Below are positions 19,101 through 28,658 of a DNA stretch of 64,000 nt, one piece after another. The stretch covers positions 806,001 to 870,000 of the forward strand of contig NZ_CP090438.1 in assembly GCF_021441885.1 (NCBI RefSeq). The letters run 5' to 3'. The notes below the pieces were generated by a model. That model was given only the letters and a program-made list of their open reading frames with translations, ran no database searches and was not told the DNA's origin. Made by a program: the position numbers and the translations under genes. This DNA is from Vibrio maritimus (GTDB lineage: Bacteria; Pseudomonadota; Gammaproteobacteria; Enterobacterales; Vibrionaceae). Each line of letters opens with the position of its first letter. The stretch's first letter is position 1.

Positions 19101-19130
19101 TGATCGCTAACAAAGTTTATGGCGTAAAAT
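19101..19130 (+). promoter_or_regulatory. Putative autoregulated ECF sigma promoter
   Basis: TGATCG (19101-19106), 18 bases, then TAAAAT (19125-19130) matches the promoter class of RpoE-ChrR sigma factors. It lies about 45 bases upstream of the sigma gene, so autoregulation is likely. Confidence 0.6.
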
Positions 19131-19176
19131 GTAAGGTTATGGAGCAATACGGCATTTCAATCCAAGGGACATAAGC

Positions 19177-19755
19177 ATGATAGTAGAGAGTCCAGAAGCG
19201 CTCACCAAGCAAGAGTGGGCAGAGTGTATGGAGAAGATAAAGCAGCGTGACAAGCGCGCCTTCGCCACTGTGTTCAGTTACTTTTCCCCTAGGTTAAAGC
19301 AGTTTACGTTCAAGCACATGGGGAATGAGCAAGTCGCTATAGAGATGGTTCAAGAGACTATGGCTACGGTTTGGCAAAAAGCGCATCTGTTTGACGGGAG
19401 CAAAAGCTCTCTATCAACTTGGATTTATACCATAGCTAGGAATCTTTGCTTCGACATGCTGAGAAAGCAAAAAGGCAAAGAGCTACACGTGCATGCCGAC
19501 GATATCTGGCCAACGGATTACTGTCCACCAGACTTTGTCGAGCATTATTCTCCAGAGACTGATCGACTCAAGGAGCAGATATTGAAGTTCATGGAAGAGC
19601 TACCCAAGGCTCAAAGGGAAGTGGTAAGAGCCGTCTATTTAGAAGAGTTACCGCACCAGCAGGTCGCCGATATGTTCGACATACCACTGGGGACCGTGAA
19701 GTCCCGTCTCAGACTTGCAGTAGAAAAATTAAGACATTCAATGGAGGCGGAATAG
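19177..19755 (+). CDS. ECF sigma factor, RpoE/ChrR-partner type
   Basis: This 192-residue extracytoplasmic-function sigma factor has region 2 at about 30-95 (YFSPRLKQFTFKHMG and TWIYTIARNLCFDMLRKQK) and region 4 at about 142-188 with the helix-turn-helix (EELPHQQVADMFDIPLGTVK). AAGGGA precedes the ATG. The next gene is a ChrR-type anti-sigma factor one base away. That pairing defines the ECF11-type singlet-oxygen response known from Rhodobacter. It is not the envelope-stress RpoE, whose partners are RseA and RseB. Confidence 0.93.
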   Translation: MIVESPEALTKQEWAECMEKIKQRDKRAFATVFSYFSPRLKQFTFKHMGNEQVAIEMVQETMATVWQKAHLFDGSKSSLSTWIYTIARNLCFDMLRKQKGKELHVHADDIWPTDYCPPDFVEHYSPETDRLKEQILKFMEELPKAQREVVRAVYLEELPHQQVADMFDIPLGTVKSRLRLAVEKLRHSMEAE

Positions 19756-19756
19756 T

Positions 19757-20437
19757 ATGAGCTACCACCCAGAACAAGAATTACTCAAGCAATTTGCAAC
19801 GGGCGACATTGATTCAGCTCATGCTGCTGCTGTTGCAACGCATTTAGAAACATGCTCTCACTGCCGTCAACTTGTGGCCAAGTTCGAGGAAGAGGCTGCC
19901 GACGATTTGGTTGCGACCGGTACTGAGGGCGCCATTTCCGACAATGAGCTAGCGTTGGTGTTCGAGAACATGATGAACGACATCACAACGTTAGACGCGG
20001 ATTACAGTCAACCGAGAGCGCGCACCGCCGCTTCGATTGAGGTGAACGGCAAGACATTCAAAGTTCCCGCAACACTCAAACCCTTCGTGGAGCGAATGGG
20101 CGAGTGGAAGAGTTACGGGGGCAAAGTGTTTACATCCAATATAGACCTGGATGAAGACTGCAAGGTGAGCCTACTTTATATCAGTGAGGGGGTTCAGGTG
20201 CCTCAACATACTCACAAAGGTTTTGAATCGACTCTCGTGCTTCACGGCAGCTTTAGCGATGAAAATGGCTTTTACGCAGAGGGTGATTTCATCCGAGAAG
20301 ACGGTGAGACGAAGCACGCCCCGCAAACATCGGCTTCGCAAGATTGCTTGTGTTTATCGATTCTGACCGAGCCAATGATATTCACTCAGGGTGTGGCACG
20401 TATCTTTAACCGATTTGGTAAAGGGATGTACCCGTAA
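19757..20437 (+). CDS. chrR: ChrR-type zinc anti-sigma factor with cupin domain
   Basis: The N-terminal zinc anti-sigma domain has HLETCSHC (His-x3-Cys-x2-Cys) near residues 30-38, with an additional His at position 4. The C-terminal cupin domain carries PQHTHKGFESTLVLHG and a later KHAP, giving the His/His/Glu/His metal set of ChrR. In Rhodobacter, ChrR holds its sigma factor until singlet oxygen triggers release. Length is 226 residues. It is coupled to the sigma gene (GGAGG upstream, 1-base gap). Confidence 0.92.
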   Translation: MSYHPEQELLKQFATGDIDSAHAAAVATHLETCSHCRQLVAKFEEEAADDLVATGTEGAISDNELALVFENMMNDITTLDADYSQPRARTAASIEVNGKTFKVPATLKPFVERMGEWKSYGGKVFTSNIDLDEDCKVSLLYISEGVQVPQHTHKGFESTLVLHGSFSDENGFYAEGDFIREDGETKHAPQTSASQDCLCLSILTEPMIFTQGVARIFNRFGKGMYP

Positions 20438-20450
20438 GATTCGCTGTATA

Positions 20451-20476
20451 AAAAAGCCCGCAATTGCGGGCTTTTC
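20451..20476. terminator. Bidirectional terminator between chrR and ampG
   Basis: AAAAAGCCCGC-AATT-GCGGGCTTTT forms a perfect stem between convergent genes; it ends directly beside the ampG stop codon. Confidence 0.9.
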
Positions 20477-21862
20477 TTAGTTGGAGCTTTCCGTTTTAGT
20501 TTCTGGTGCTACAGATTCGTCGCTGTGTTTCGCTTTGTCGAGTAGGTCGCTGAAATAGTGACGCAGTGAGTAGAGCATCATTAGGCTCGGTATCACCATC
20601 AGAGATGTGATGATGAAGAACAAACTCCAATCATTGAGCGCGTCCACCATTTCTCCACTAAATGACGCTAGGGTTGTTCGTCCGAAGTTACCCAAGGAAG
20701 CCAATAATGCATATTGAGTGGCAGAGAAGGCTTGCCCCGTCAAAACGGTGAGGAAGGAAACAAATGCCACAGTTGAGAATGCGGTTGTGAAGTTATCAAC
20801 GATGATAGTCGCTAAGAACAATTGCTCACTCGGGCCCACTTTCGCAATCCAAGCAAACATCAGGTTACTCGCACTCATCGCGATACCACCTATCATCAAC
20901 CCCTTAACGATACCGAATCTGACGTTAACCATACTGCCTAGTAGTGTAAAGGCGATCGTTGCACCCCAGCCGATGAGTTTGGAGTAGTAGCCAATCTGCT
21001 CGTTGCTGAAACCAATCTCTTTGTAGAAGGTAATCGACATGCGCCCAAGGAAGGCTTCGCCAATCTTAAACAAGAAAACAAATAACAATAACGTGATTGC
21101 GACTTGTACACCGTTGCGGCGGAAGAAGTCCAAGAAAGGCTCCACGACGGTTACTGATAACCAGCTAGTCACTCGATTTGATACCACTTTACTGTGGCGC
21201 GCTTCTGCGGCAGCTTGCAGCGCTTCACGATCAGTTTTTGGCTCGCCCACGAGCAGAGTGAACAGCATCAAAATGACGACGATACCCGCCATACCATAGT
21301 AAACGCCATTCCAACCCATTGAGTCCGCGTTGATAAACGCTAAGTAGCCAGGCAATGAATAACCAGTCCACCATCCAATCACTGCCATTGCAGAGGCTTG
21401 AGGTAGTTTGTTTGACTCTGATTTTGGGAAGGTATCAATACGAAATGCGTCAATCGCGATGTCTTGCGTAGCGGAAGAAATCGCAATACATAACGCCAGC
21501 ATCGATGTGAACATCAAGTTTTCGGCTGGGTTGACGCCGGCAATAAACAGTGTGCCGACTAAAATGAAGCTTTGGCACAAGAATATCCAACTTCTGCGCT
21601 GTCCAAGAGAGCGGTGAAGTAGGGGAAGTTTAACCCTGTCGACTAAGGGAGCCCAAAGGAAGTTAATTGCGTAGACGGCAAATACGGAGCCAAAATAGCC
21701 GATAGCTGCACGAGTGAGCCCTGCGTCTTTGAGCCAGCCAGACATGTTGGAGCCAATCAGCACCCATGGGAAGCCGCTTGAGCAGCCCATCATAAAGACC
21801 CAAAGCAGTCTTTTGTCCCAGTAGCTTTTGACTGTGTCCAGCCAGGTCATTTTTTGTTCCAC
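20477..21862 (-). CDS. ampG: Muropeptide permease AmpG
   Basis: AmpG is a major-facilitator permease that imports GlcNAc-anhydroMurNAc peptides for cell-wall recycling. The N-terminal GCSSGFPWVLIGSNMSGWLK and the helix containing NFLWAPLVDRVKLP are diagnostic, and about 12-14 hydrophobic segments are visible. I chose GTG at 21860-21862 (461 residues) because a perfect AAGGAG lies 7 bases upstream; ATG at 21848-21850 is an alternative. Upstream on the same strand are a cyclophilin gene and yajG, echoing the yajG-ampG pair of E. coli. Confidence 0.92.
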   Translation of the reverse strand: MEQKMTWLDTVKSYWDKRLLWVFMMGCSSGFPWVLIGSNMSGWLKDAGLTRAAIGYFGSVFAVYAINFLWAPLVDRVKLPLLHRSLGQRRSWIFLCQSFILVGTLFIAGVNPAENLMFTSMLALCIAISSATQDIAIDAFRIDTFPKSESNKLPQASAMAVIGWWTGYSLPGYLAFINADSMGWNGVYYGMAGIVVILMLFTLLVGEPKTDREALQAAAEARHSKVVSNRVTSWLSVTVVEPFLDFFRRNGVQVAITLLLFVFLFKIGEAFLGRMSITFYKEIGFSNEQIGYYSKLIGWGATIAFTLLGSMVNVRFGIVKGLMIGGIAMSASNLMFAWIAKVGPSEQLFLATIIVDNFTTAFSTVAFVSFLTVLTGQAFSATQYALLASLGNFGRTTLASFSGEMVDALNDWSLFFIITSLMVIPSLMMLYSLRHYFSDLLDKAKHSDESVAPETKTESSN

Positions 21863-21911
21863 GTACGGGCTCCTTGTGAGTTTGGCAGGTGGGGAAAAGC
21901 AGGTAAGAAAC

Positions 21912-21939
21912 AAACGAGAGAGGCATGCCTCTCTCGTTT
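21912..21939 (-). terminator. Palindromic terminator-like stem between the cyclophilin gene and ampG
   Basis: A perfect 28-base palindrome (14-base arms, AAACGAGAGAGGCA in the left arm) lies just after the cyclophilin stop. The T-tract is short (TTTCTT on the minus strand), so partial read-through into ampG is possible. Confidence 0.65.
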
Positions 21940-21947
21940 GTTAGGGA

Positions 21948-22496
21948 TTAATCTGCTAGTCGTTCTACTTTAGTGATAATGATAGGGTCCAAAGGTACAT
22001 CGCTCATGCCACGCGTGCTGCGAGTTGGCTTTTGTCCCATCTTCTGAACTACGTCGAACCCTTCAACAACTTTACCAAACACCGCGTATCCTGGGTTGGT
22101 CACGCTGTAATTAAGAAAGTCGTTATCGACAAAGTTGATAAAGAATTGGCGAGTAGCCGAGTTTGGATCGCGGGTGCGTGCCATAGCGATCGTCGCTGTG
22201 TCGTTATCTAGGCCATTTGAGGCTTCATTCTCAATTGGTGAGTAAGTCGGAAGGCGCTTGAACTCTTTGTCAAAACCACCGCCTTGTGCCATAAAGCCCG
22301 GAATAACTCGATGAAATTGGCTGTTCACGTAGCTGCCATCATCCACGTACTTCAAAAAGTTCTCGACACTAATCGGTGCTTGCTCTTGATTGAGTTCGAT
22401 AACAAAGCTACCAAGGTTGGTTTCGACTTCAACCTTAGGTCCAGCAAACACGCTGGTGGCGACTAGAGCAAGGGTTGCGACAATTGATCTAAGCAT
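21948..22496 (-). CDS. ppiA: Periplasmic peptidyl-prolyl cis-trans isomerase (cyclophilin, PpiA-like)
   Basis: This 182-residue protein begins with a Sec signal peptide ending SVFA and continues as a cyclophilin. FHRVIPGFMAQGGGF and RQFFINFVDNDFLN contain the catalytic Arg and substrate-pocket residues. It catalyses proline isomerisation in the periplasm. Its start overlaps the last base of the yajG stop, so it is translationally coupled to yajG. PpiA is the best E. coli equivalent because of the signal peptide, but orthology is not proven. Confidence 0.9.
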   Translation of the reverse strand: MLRSIVATLALVATSVFAGPKVEVETNLGSFVIELNQEQAPISVENFLKYVDDGSYVNSQFHRVIPGFMAQGGGFDKEFKRLPTYSPIENEASNGLDNDTATIAMARTRDPNSATRQFFINFVDNDFLNYSVTNPGYAVFGKVVEGFDVVQKMGQKPTRSTRGMSDVPLDPIIITKVERLAD

Positions 22497-23065
22497 TAGA
22501 AACGCTCCTTCATGTAATCTTGAAGTTCTTTATCATTGGCAATTTCTTTAAGTACCAAGTTGACGGTGTCATTTAGTACTGTTTCGATGTCATCATTAGA
22601 TGCGCTCATCAAACCAGAACGATTCGCTGTTCCAGTATAGGTCTTTACTAACTTACCTTTTGCATTTTCTGCCGTCAGCTCCAGAACAACGTTCGCGGTC
22701 ATGTCATTTTCCATAACGGTGTGTTTTACAGACACCAGCGCTTCTTGCACTTCTACGTTCAGTGCGTTTTCACTGTTGACAGTCACTTGGAAACCTTGAG
22801 ATGAGAATTGATTTACGAGCGCATTCTCAATGCCGATACGAAGATTCTGACGAGTGTGGACTGGTGTGATGTTAGAGCGACCGTTATCAAGCAGAGCAAC
22901 ATATTGCGCAGTTCGGACATCTTTGCTCGATAAAGACATCGACTTGTTTTCTACGACCTTAGCGGCGCTTGTTGTCGCTTTTGGAGCAAAGTTCACTTGT
23001 TCTTGTTGAGGGCTTGCACATGCGGCAAGCAAAACGACGGAAGCCGCTAAAACGAGCTTTTTCAT
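22496..23065 (-). CDS. yajG: YajG family lipoprotein
   Basis: A lipoprotein signal ends at LLAAC with the lipidated Cys at residue 16. The 189-residue chain belongs to the YajG family, with RIGIENALVNQFSSQGF and NALNVEVQEALVSVK. YajG has no settled function, but it sits upstream of ampG in many gammaproteobacteria, which suggests an envelope or murein link. Here a cyclophilin gene separates it from ampG. Confidence 0.9.
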   Translation of the reverse strand: MKKLVLAASVVLLAACASPQQEQVNFAPKATTSAAKVVENKSMSLSSKDVRTAQYVALLDNGRSNITPVHTRQNLRIGIENALVNQFSSQGFQVTVNSENALNVEVQEALVSVKHTVMENDMTANVVLELTAENAKGKLVKTYTGTANRSGLMSASNDDIETVLNDTVNLVLKEIANDKELQDYMKERF

Positions 23066-23200
23066 TAATGATTCCTTTTCACACTCTAAATTTTCTTAAG
23101 CTTTTATCTTTGCTGCGGTCGACGCGAAACGTGCCTGCACCGCATCATATCTAATTCTTATTTCGTGCACGATTTGTATAGGGCAACTATGACCCAAACT

Positions 23201-24334
23201 TTACTTAGTTGCCTGTAAAATAACAAATTTGGCGTTGGAAGCTACACGCTTAACGTTATGCTTGCCAAATAGACGTGCCAATTTTTTATCGTAGCCCAGG
23301 TGACGATTACCGATAACCATTAATTCCCCTTGAGAGCGAAGAACATGCTTTGCATCACAGAACATCTGCCAAGCGATATGGTCGGTGACCGCTTGCTGCT
23401 GATGAAAAGGAGGGTTGCAGACCACCAGGTCTTGAGATTCAGCATTGAACCCATCAAGACAGTTGTTGGTGATAAATTGGCAATCAGAATCTGGCAACTG
23501 GTTTATCTCAAAATTGTTTTTCGCTGAAGCCGTTGCCATGTAGCTTTCATCTACAGCGGTGATTCGTGCTTGCGGAAATGTCTTCTTTAACTTCAAAGAA
23601 AGCACGCCATTACCACAGCCAAGGTCGACAACATCCTTGCTATTAGCGTCGAGCGCAGAGAGATGCTCTAGGATGAAGCGAGCGCCCAAGTCGAGACTTT
23701 CTCCAGAATACACGTTAGGTAGGTTGGCTAGAGATAACCCATGCTCGGGTACTTGCCAGCTTGTGTATTCGTCTATAGCAGTTCCACTTTTTTTAGATAG
23801 TGCAGTAAACACTAGACGATGCTTTTTCCATGCCAGCGATGTTGTGGTGGTGCCACCAAACTTTTCGAACAGCTTGAGTGTAGAGGTATGGATCTCTTTT
23901 GCTTTGTTCACTGCGATGAGCTGACAACGGTCTCCATACGTTTGTGCTAACTGGTTTAGCTGCCATGTGAGATAGCGGTTGTTGCGAGGTATTTGCATTA
24001 GAACAATATCGATGTCTTCCGGTAAGGCATCGGTAGAGCGTAATAGCTTTACACCATCAACTTGGTTATTCGCGAGGTTACTTAGGATTCCTTGTGTAGA
24101 GATAAAGGAGTCGGTCACCGTTGTCACATTGTGTTTATCAGAAAACCAGCAACTCAAGGCTCCAAAACTGTCATTGAGGATCAATATGTTGGATGAGCTA
24201 GGTAACGCGAGGTCTTCGACGTGCTGAATCAAGTATTCGTCGCCAGCATCCCACGCTTGCAGTTGCTCATTAGCAAGCTTTGGGTAGCGAAAAAGTGAGT
24301 AGCTGCGTTCCAAGAGGTTAAGTTCTGTTTTCAT
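23201..24334 (-). CDS. rlmG: 23S rRNA (guanine-1835-N2) methyltransferase RlmG
   Basis: RlmG methylates N2 of G1835 in 23S rRNA. The C-terminal Rossmann methyltransferase has the SAM-binding motif DLGCGNG and the catalytic NPPFHQQ of N2-guanine methyltransferases. The N-terminal inactive domain carries LILNDSFGALSCWF and EIHTSTLKLFEKFGG, which favour RlmG over RsmC. I chose ATG 24332-24334 (377 residues); an in-frame TTG at 24355 would add 7. It lies divergent from bolA. Confidence 0.93.
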   Translation of the reverse strand: MKTELNLLERSYSLFRYPKLANEQLQAWDAGDEYLIQHVEDLALPSSSNILILNDSFGALSCWFSDKHNVTTVTDSFISTQGILSNLANNQVDGVKLLRSTDALPEDIDIVLMQIPRNNRYLTWQLNQLAQTYGDRCQLIAVNKAKEIHTSTLKLFEKFGGTTTTSLAWKKHRLVFTALSKKSGTAIDEYTSWQVPEHGLSLANLPNVYSGESLDLGARFILEHLSALDANSKDVVDLGCGNGVLSLKLKKTFPQARITAVDESYMATASAKNNFEINQLPDSDCQFITNNCLDGFNAESQDLVVCNPPFHQQQAVTDHIAWQMFCDAKHVLRSQGELMVIGNRHLGYDKKLARLFGKHNVKRVASNAKFVILQATK

Positions 24335-24426
24335 AATTTCTTGATTTGGTGACAATGGTTGTATTTTGACAAAATCCCAGTGGTTCCGCCAAGCAGAAAG
24401 TCATTTAAGGGGAGATTATTGATTAA

Positions 24427-24472
24427 GTAAAGTATATACTTTACCGACTATATAAAAATAAAAGTCGGTAAA
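24427..24472. promoter_or_regulatory. Overlapping palindromes in the bolA leader
   Basis: GTAAAGTATATACTTTAC (24427-24444) is a perfect 18-base palindrome containing a TATACT -10-like box. Overlapping it, TTTACCGACT (24440-24449) is repeated inverted as AGTCGGTAAA (24463-24472). The pair could be an operator plus an mRNA hairpin just before bolA (start 24489). Confidence 0.5.
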
Positions 24473-24488
24473 TACCCAAGGAAGTAAG

Positions 24489-24797
24489 ATGATTCAACAA
24501 GCCATCGAGCAAAAGCTCCATCAAGCTTTCCATCCAACACATCTTGATGTTCGCAATGAAAGTAATATGCATAACGTACCACCGGACTCAGAGAGTCACT
24601 TTAAGGTGATTGTCGTCAGTGACGTATTTGCTAATGAGCGTCTGATATCGCGACATCGTAAGGTCAATACGGTTCTAGCCGACGAGCTAGCAGGACCTGT
24701 TCATGCGTTAGCGATCCACACCTATACACCCGAAGAGTGGACACAAGAAAATCAATTAGCACCAGCCAGCCCGAATTGCGCTGGTGGTGGCAAGTAA
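24489..24797 (+). CDS. bolA: BolA family transcriptional regulator
   Basis: BolA is a small class II KH-fold protein that affects cell shape and biofilm and partners with monothiol glutaredoxins in Fe-S handling. It is 102 residues (105 in E. coli). [20 protein letters not shown] and the [19 protein letters not shown] segment are diagnostic, including the conserved His residues. The C-terminal tail is Cys-poor and glycine-rich. It is divergent from rlmG; overlapping palindromes occupy its leader. Confidence 0.95.
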   Translation: MIQQAIEQKLHQAFHPTHLDVRNESNMHNVPPDSESHFKVIVVSDVFANERLISRHRKVNTVLADELAGPVHALAIHTYTPEEWTQENQLAPASPNCAGGGK

Positions 24798-25299
24798 CAA
24801 AGAAACAGTTTTACCAGTGCGGCTAACACACCTTTGAGTAACAAAGTCAGGAAAGACTGATAAACGCTGTCTATCCTTGTAGGAATGGCTAATAAATGCA
24901 TACCTCTTTAGGGGTAAATTATTAACAGCGTGTCAACATATAATGTTATGTGTTTTTGTTAACAGAGAATGTGTCAGGATGTGAATGAGCTAATCGCTTA
25001 TTTTTAATAGCGTTAATAGTGCTTTGTGCGATCGGTCAAAGTTATACATATTCACAACCCCAGATGTAGCAAAAGTTTCGAAATAATGACGCTATAGCTG
25101 GGATTCGTCATGGCATCCCCTTTGTAAAAGATGCTAAACTACCGCACCAGAAAAATCTCGCATCGATTCTATGACGAGATTGTTAAAGTGATGTTGCTGC
25201 TTTGGTCTTTAAAAAGCCAAAGCCAGACACTCAATGTCGTGTCTAAATGTTACGCAAATTAAAAGAATCTTTTTCCCGATAAAAGTAGTGCAAGTGCGT
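24798..25299 (+). promoter_or_regulatory. nqr operon leader and promoter region
   Basis: These 502 bases hold no convincing gene. An extended -10 (TGC-TAAACT, 25132-25140) is the best promoter candidate, with a start near 25147. Inside the predicted leader AATCTCG (25154-25160) pairs with CGAGATT (25175-25181). Other features are a TGTTAACA palindrome near 24957 and A/T-rich tracts that could hold ArcA or FNR sites. No riboswitch was recognised, and no strong bolA terminator is visible. Confidence 0.4.
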
Positions 25300-26640
25300 A
25301 TGATTACAATAAAGAAGGGCTTGGATCTTCCTATCGCAGGAACTCCTTCCCAGGTGATTAATGATGGTAAGTCCATCACTAAAGTCGCCTTGCTTGGCGA
25401 AGAGTACGTGGGTATGCGTCCAACGATGCATGTTCGCGTGGGTGATGAAGTGAAGAAAGGCCAGGTTGTTTTTGAAGACAAGAAGAACCCAGGTGTTAAA
25501 TTTACTTCTCCAGCAAGCGGTAAGGTTATTGAAGTTAACCGTGGCGCGAAACGTGTCCTACAATCCGTCGTGATTGAAGTGGCAGGTGACGAGCAAGTTA
25601 CTTTCGATAGCTACACAGCTGACCAACTAGCGGGTCTTGATCGCGATGTGATCAAAACTCAACTGGTTGAGTCTGGTATGTGGACTGCATTGCGTACTCG
25701 TCCGTTCAGCAAGGTTCCGGCGATCGATTCTACGACTCAAGCGATTTTCGTGAATGCTATGGATACTAATCCACTAGCAGCAGAGCCTGAATTGATTATC
25801 AACGAGCAAAAAGACGCGTTTGTTGCAGGTCTTGACCTACTGTCGAAACTGACAGACGGTAAAGTGTATGTCTGCAAAACAGGCACTAGTCTTCCTCGCT
25901 CAACTCAATCCAATGTCGAAGAGCATGTCTTCAACGGTCCGCACCCAGCGGGTCTTGTGGGCACTCACATGCATTTCCTATATCCAGTTAACGCGAACAG
26001 CGTTGCTTGGAGCATCAATTATCAAGATGTGATTGCATTCGGTAAGCTTTTCACCACGGGTGAATTGTACACGGATCGTGTTGTGTCTCTTGCAGGCCCA
26101 GTTGTGAATAACCCTCGCTTGGTTAGAACACAGCTTGGCGCTAGCCTAGAAGACGTAACGGATAACGAGTTGATGCCTGGTGAAGTTCGAATCATTTCTG
26201 GTTCTGTTCTTTCTGGTACACATGCTACTGGTCCACACGCCTACCTAGGTCGTTATCACCAGCAAGTTTCTGTACTTCGTGAAGGTCGTGACAAAGAGCT
26301 GTTTGGCTGGGCGATGCCTGGTAAGAACAAGTTCTCAATCACTAAATCATTCCTTGGTCACCTATTCAAAGGTCAGTTGTTCAACATGACAACCACAACC
26401 AATGGTAGTGATCGTGCAATGGTTCCAATCGGCAACTACGAAAAAGTAATGCCACTTGATATGGAGCCAACGCTATTACTTCGTGACCTATGTGCAGGCG
26501 ATCAAGACAGCGCTCAGCGTCTTGGTGCTCTTGAACTAGATGAAGAAGACTTGGCGCTATGCACCTTTGTTTGTCCAGGTAAGTACGAATACGGTCAACT
26601 CCTTCGTGAGTGCCTAGACAAGATTGAGAAGGAAGGGTAA
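25300..26640 (+). CDS. nqrA: Na+-NQR subunit A
   Basis: NqrA is the peripheral subunit of the sodium-pumping NADH:quinone oxidoreductase and contributes to ubiquinone binding. The start [14 protein letters not shown] is typical, giving 446 residues, the family length. An upstream in-frame start at 25234 would add an implausible leader. The biotin-lipoyl-like region [19 protein letters not shown] lies near residues 49-67. It is the first of six subunit genes. Confidence 0.97.
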   Translation: MITIKKGLDLPIAGTPSQVINDGKSITKVALLGEEYVGMRPTMHVRVGDEVKKGQVVFEDKKNPGVKFTSPASGKVIEVNRGAKRVLQSVVIEVAGDEQVTFDSYTADQLAGLDRDVIKTQLVESGMWTALRTRPFSKVPAIDSTTQAIFVNAMDTNPLAAEPELIINEQKDAFVAGLDLLSKLTDGKVYVCKTGTSLPRSTQSNVEEHVFNGPHPAGLVGTHMHFLYPVNANSVAWSINYQDVIAFGKLFTTGELYTDRVVSLAGPVVNNPRLVRTQLGASLEDVTDNELMPGEVRIISGSVLSGTHATGPHAYLGRYHQQVSVLREGRDKELFGWAMPGKNKFSITKSFLGHLFKGQLFNMTTTTNGSDRAMVPIGNYEKVMPLDMEPTLLLRDLCAGDQDSAQRLGALELDEEDLALCTFVCPGKYEYGQLLRECLDKIEKEG

Positions 26641-26644
26641 TCCC

Positions 26645-27886
26645 ATGCTTAAGAAATTCATTGAGGATATCGAGCATCATTTTGAGCCAGGTGGCAAACA
26701 TGAAAAATGGTTTGCACTGTACGAAGCAGCGGCAACGCTATTCTACACGCCAGGTCTTGTAACGAAGCGCAGCTCGCATGTCCGTGATAGCGTTGACCTA
26801 AAACGCATCATGATCATGGTTTGGTTCGCAGTATTCCCAGCAATGTTCTGGGGTATGTACAACGCGGGTAACCAAGCGGTTATGGCACTTAACCATCTTT
26901 ACACTGGCGCAGAGCTAGCGGGTGTTATCGATGGCAACTGGCACTACTGGCTAACTCAAGGTCTTGGCGGCACGCTGGGCACCGACGCGGGTTGGGGCAG
27001 TAAGATGATCTTGGGTGCAACTTACTTCCTACCTATCTACGCAACAGTGTTTATTGTTGGTGGTTTCTGGGAAGTGTTGTTCTGTATGGTGCGTAAGCAC
27101 GAAGTTAACGAAGGTTTCTTTGTTACTTCTATTCTTTTCGCATTGATCGTTCCGCCAACACTTCCACTTTGGCAAGCAGCACTGGGTATTACCTTTGGTG
27201 TTGTTGTTGCTAAAGAAATCTTTGGTGGTACTGGTCGTAACTTCCTTAACCCAGCGCTTGCTGGCCGTGCTTTCCTATTCTTCGCTTACCCAGCGCAAAT
27301 CTCGGGTGACTTAGTATGGGTTGCAGCTGACGGCTACTCAGGTGCTACGGCTCTTAGCCAATGGGCACAAGGTGGCGAAGGCGCACTAATCAACAACATC
27401 ACTGGCCAAACAATCTCTTGGATGGACGCGTTCATAGGTAACATCCCAGGTTCGATTGGTGAAGTTTCAACGCTAGCACTTATGATTGGTGCGGCAATGA
27501 TCGTTTACATGGGTATTGCGTCTTGGCGCATCATCGCCGGTGTAATGATCGGCATGGTTGCAGTAGCAACTCTGTTTAATGTTGTTGGTTCTGACACAAA
27601 TGCTCTGTTTGCTATGCCTTGGCACTGGCACCTAGTACTAGGTGGTTTTGCATTCGGTATGTTCTTCATGGCAACAGACCCAGTTTCGGCATCGTTCACT
27701 AATAATGGTAAATGGGCATACGGCATTTTGATTGGCGCAATGTGTGTCATGATTCGTGTAGTCAACCCGGCTTACCCAGAAGGTATGATGCTAGCAATTC
27801 TATTTGCTAACCTGTTCGCACCTCTATTCGACCACTTTGTGATCGAGAAGAACATCAAACGGAGAGAAGCTCGCTATGGCAAGTAA
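26645..27886 (+). CDS. nqrB: Na+-NQR subunit B
   Basis: NqrB is an integral membrane subunit carrying covalent FMN and riboflavin and forming part of the sodium path. The FMN-attachment motif SGATAL places the acceptor at Thr-235. I chose ATG 26645 (413 residues, [18 protein letters not shown]); it lies 4 bases after nqrA. About ten membrane helices are visible. It overlaps nqrC by 11 bases. Confidence 0.97.
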   Translation: MLKKFIEDIEHHFEPGGKHEKWFALYEAAATLFYTPGLVTKRSSHVRDSVDLKRIMIMVWFAVFPAMFWGMYNAGNQAVMALNHLYTGAELAGVIDGNWHYWLTQGLGGTLGTDAGWGSKMILGATYFLPIYATVFIVGGFWEVLFCMVRKHEVNEGFFVTSILFALIVPPTLPLWQAALGITFGVVVAKEIFGGTGRNFLNPALAGRAFLFFAYPAQISGDLVWVAADGYSGATALSQWAQGGEGALINNITGQTISWMDAFIGNIPGSIGEVSTLALMIGAAMIVYMGIASWRIIAGVMIGMVAVATLFNVVGSDTNALFAMPWHWHLVLGGFAFGMFFMATDPVSASFTNNGKWAYGILIGAMCVMIRVVNPAYPEGMMLAILFANLFAPLFDHFVIEKNIKRREARYGK

Positions 27887-28658
27887 TAACGATAGCATTA
27901 AAAAGACGCTGTTTGTTGTTATCGCGTTGAGCTTAGTGTGCTCAATCGTTGTATCGCTTGCAGCAGTAGGTCTGCGTGACAAGCAACGCGCGAACGCGGT
28001 TCTAGATAAACAGTCGAAAATCATTGAAGTAGCGGGTATCGAAGCGGAAGGTACAGTTGCTGAGCTTTACAGCCAGTACATTGAGCCTCGTCTTGTTGAC
28101 TTCAACACTGGTGAGTTTGTTGATACGGCGCCAGATGGCAGCGACGCAAACAGCTACGATCAACGTAAAGCGGCAAAAGACCCATCTGAGTCTATCCGTC
28201 TTACAGCTGACCAAGATTTTGCTAAGATTCTTCGTCGTGCAAACGTTGGTACTGTGTACCTAGTTAAGCAAGACGGTGAAGTGAGCAGCATTATCCTACC
28301 AGTACACGGTACAGGTCTATGGTCTATGATGTACGCGTTTGTTGCGGTTCAAACAGACGGTAATACTGTGAACGGTATTACATACTACGAGCAAGGTGAA
28401 ACTCCTGGATTGGGTGGCGAAATCGAAAACCCATCTTGGCGTGCACAGTTTGTTGGCAAGAAACTGTTTGATGAAAACTTCAAGCCAGCGATTGCAATCG
28501 TGAAAGGTGGCGCACCTGAAGGTTCTGAGCACGGTGTTGACGGTCTATCTGGTGCAACACTGACAGGTAACGGCGTTCAAGGTACGTTTGACTTCTGGTT
28601 GGGTGACATGGGCTTTGGTCCATTCCTAGCTAAAGTTCGTGACGGAGGTCTGAACTAA
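27876..28658 (+). CDS. nqrC: Na+-NQR subunit C
   Basis: NqrC has one N-terminal membrane helix and a periplasmic domain with covalent FMN. The flavin acceptor is Thr-228 in [12 protein letters not shown], the target of ApbE encoded downstream. Length is 260 residues. It overlaps nqrB by 11 bases and touches nqrD. Confidence 0.97.
   Translation: MASNNDSIKKTLFVVIALSLVCSIVVSLAAVGLRDKQRANAVLDKQSKIIEVAGIEAEGTVAELYSQYIEPRLVDFNTGEFVDTAPDGSDANSYDQRKAAKDPSESIRLTADQDFAKILRRANVGTVYLVKQDGEVSSIILPVHGTGLWSMMYAFVAVQTDGNTVNGITYYEQGETPGLGGEIENPSWRAQFVGKKLFDENFKPAIAIVKGGAPEGSEHGVDGLSGATLTGNGVQGTFDFWLGDMGFGPFLAKVRDGGLN

Noticed and set aside
25234..25299. Longer start for nqrA
   Set aside because: Adds 22 residues unlike any NqrA; the internal ATG at 25300 gives the standard 446 residues.
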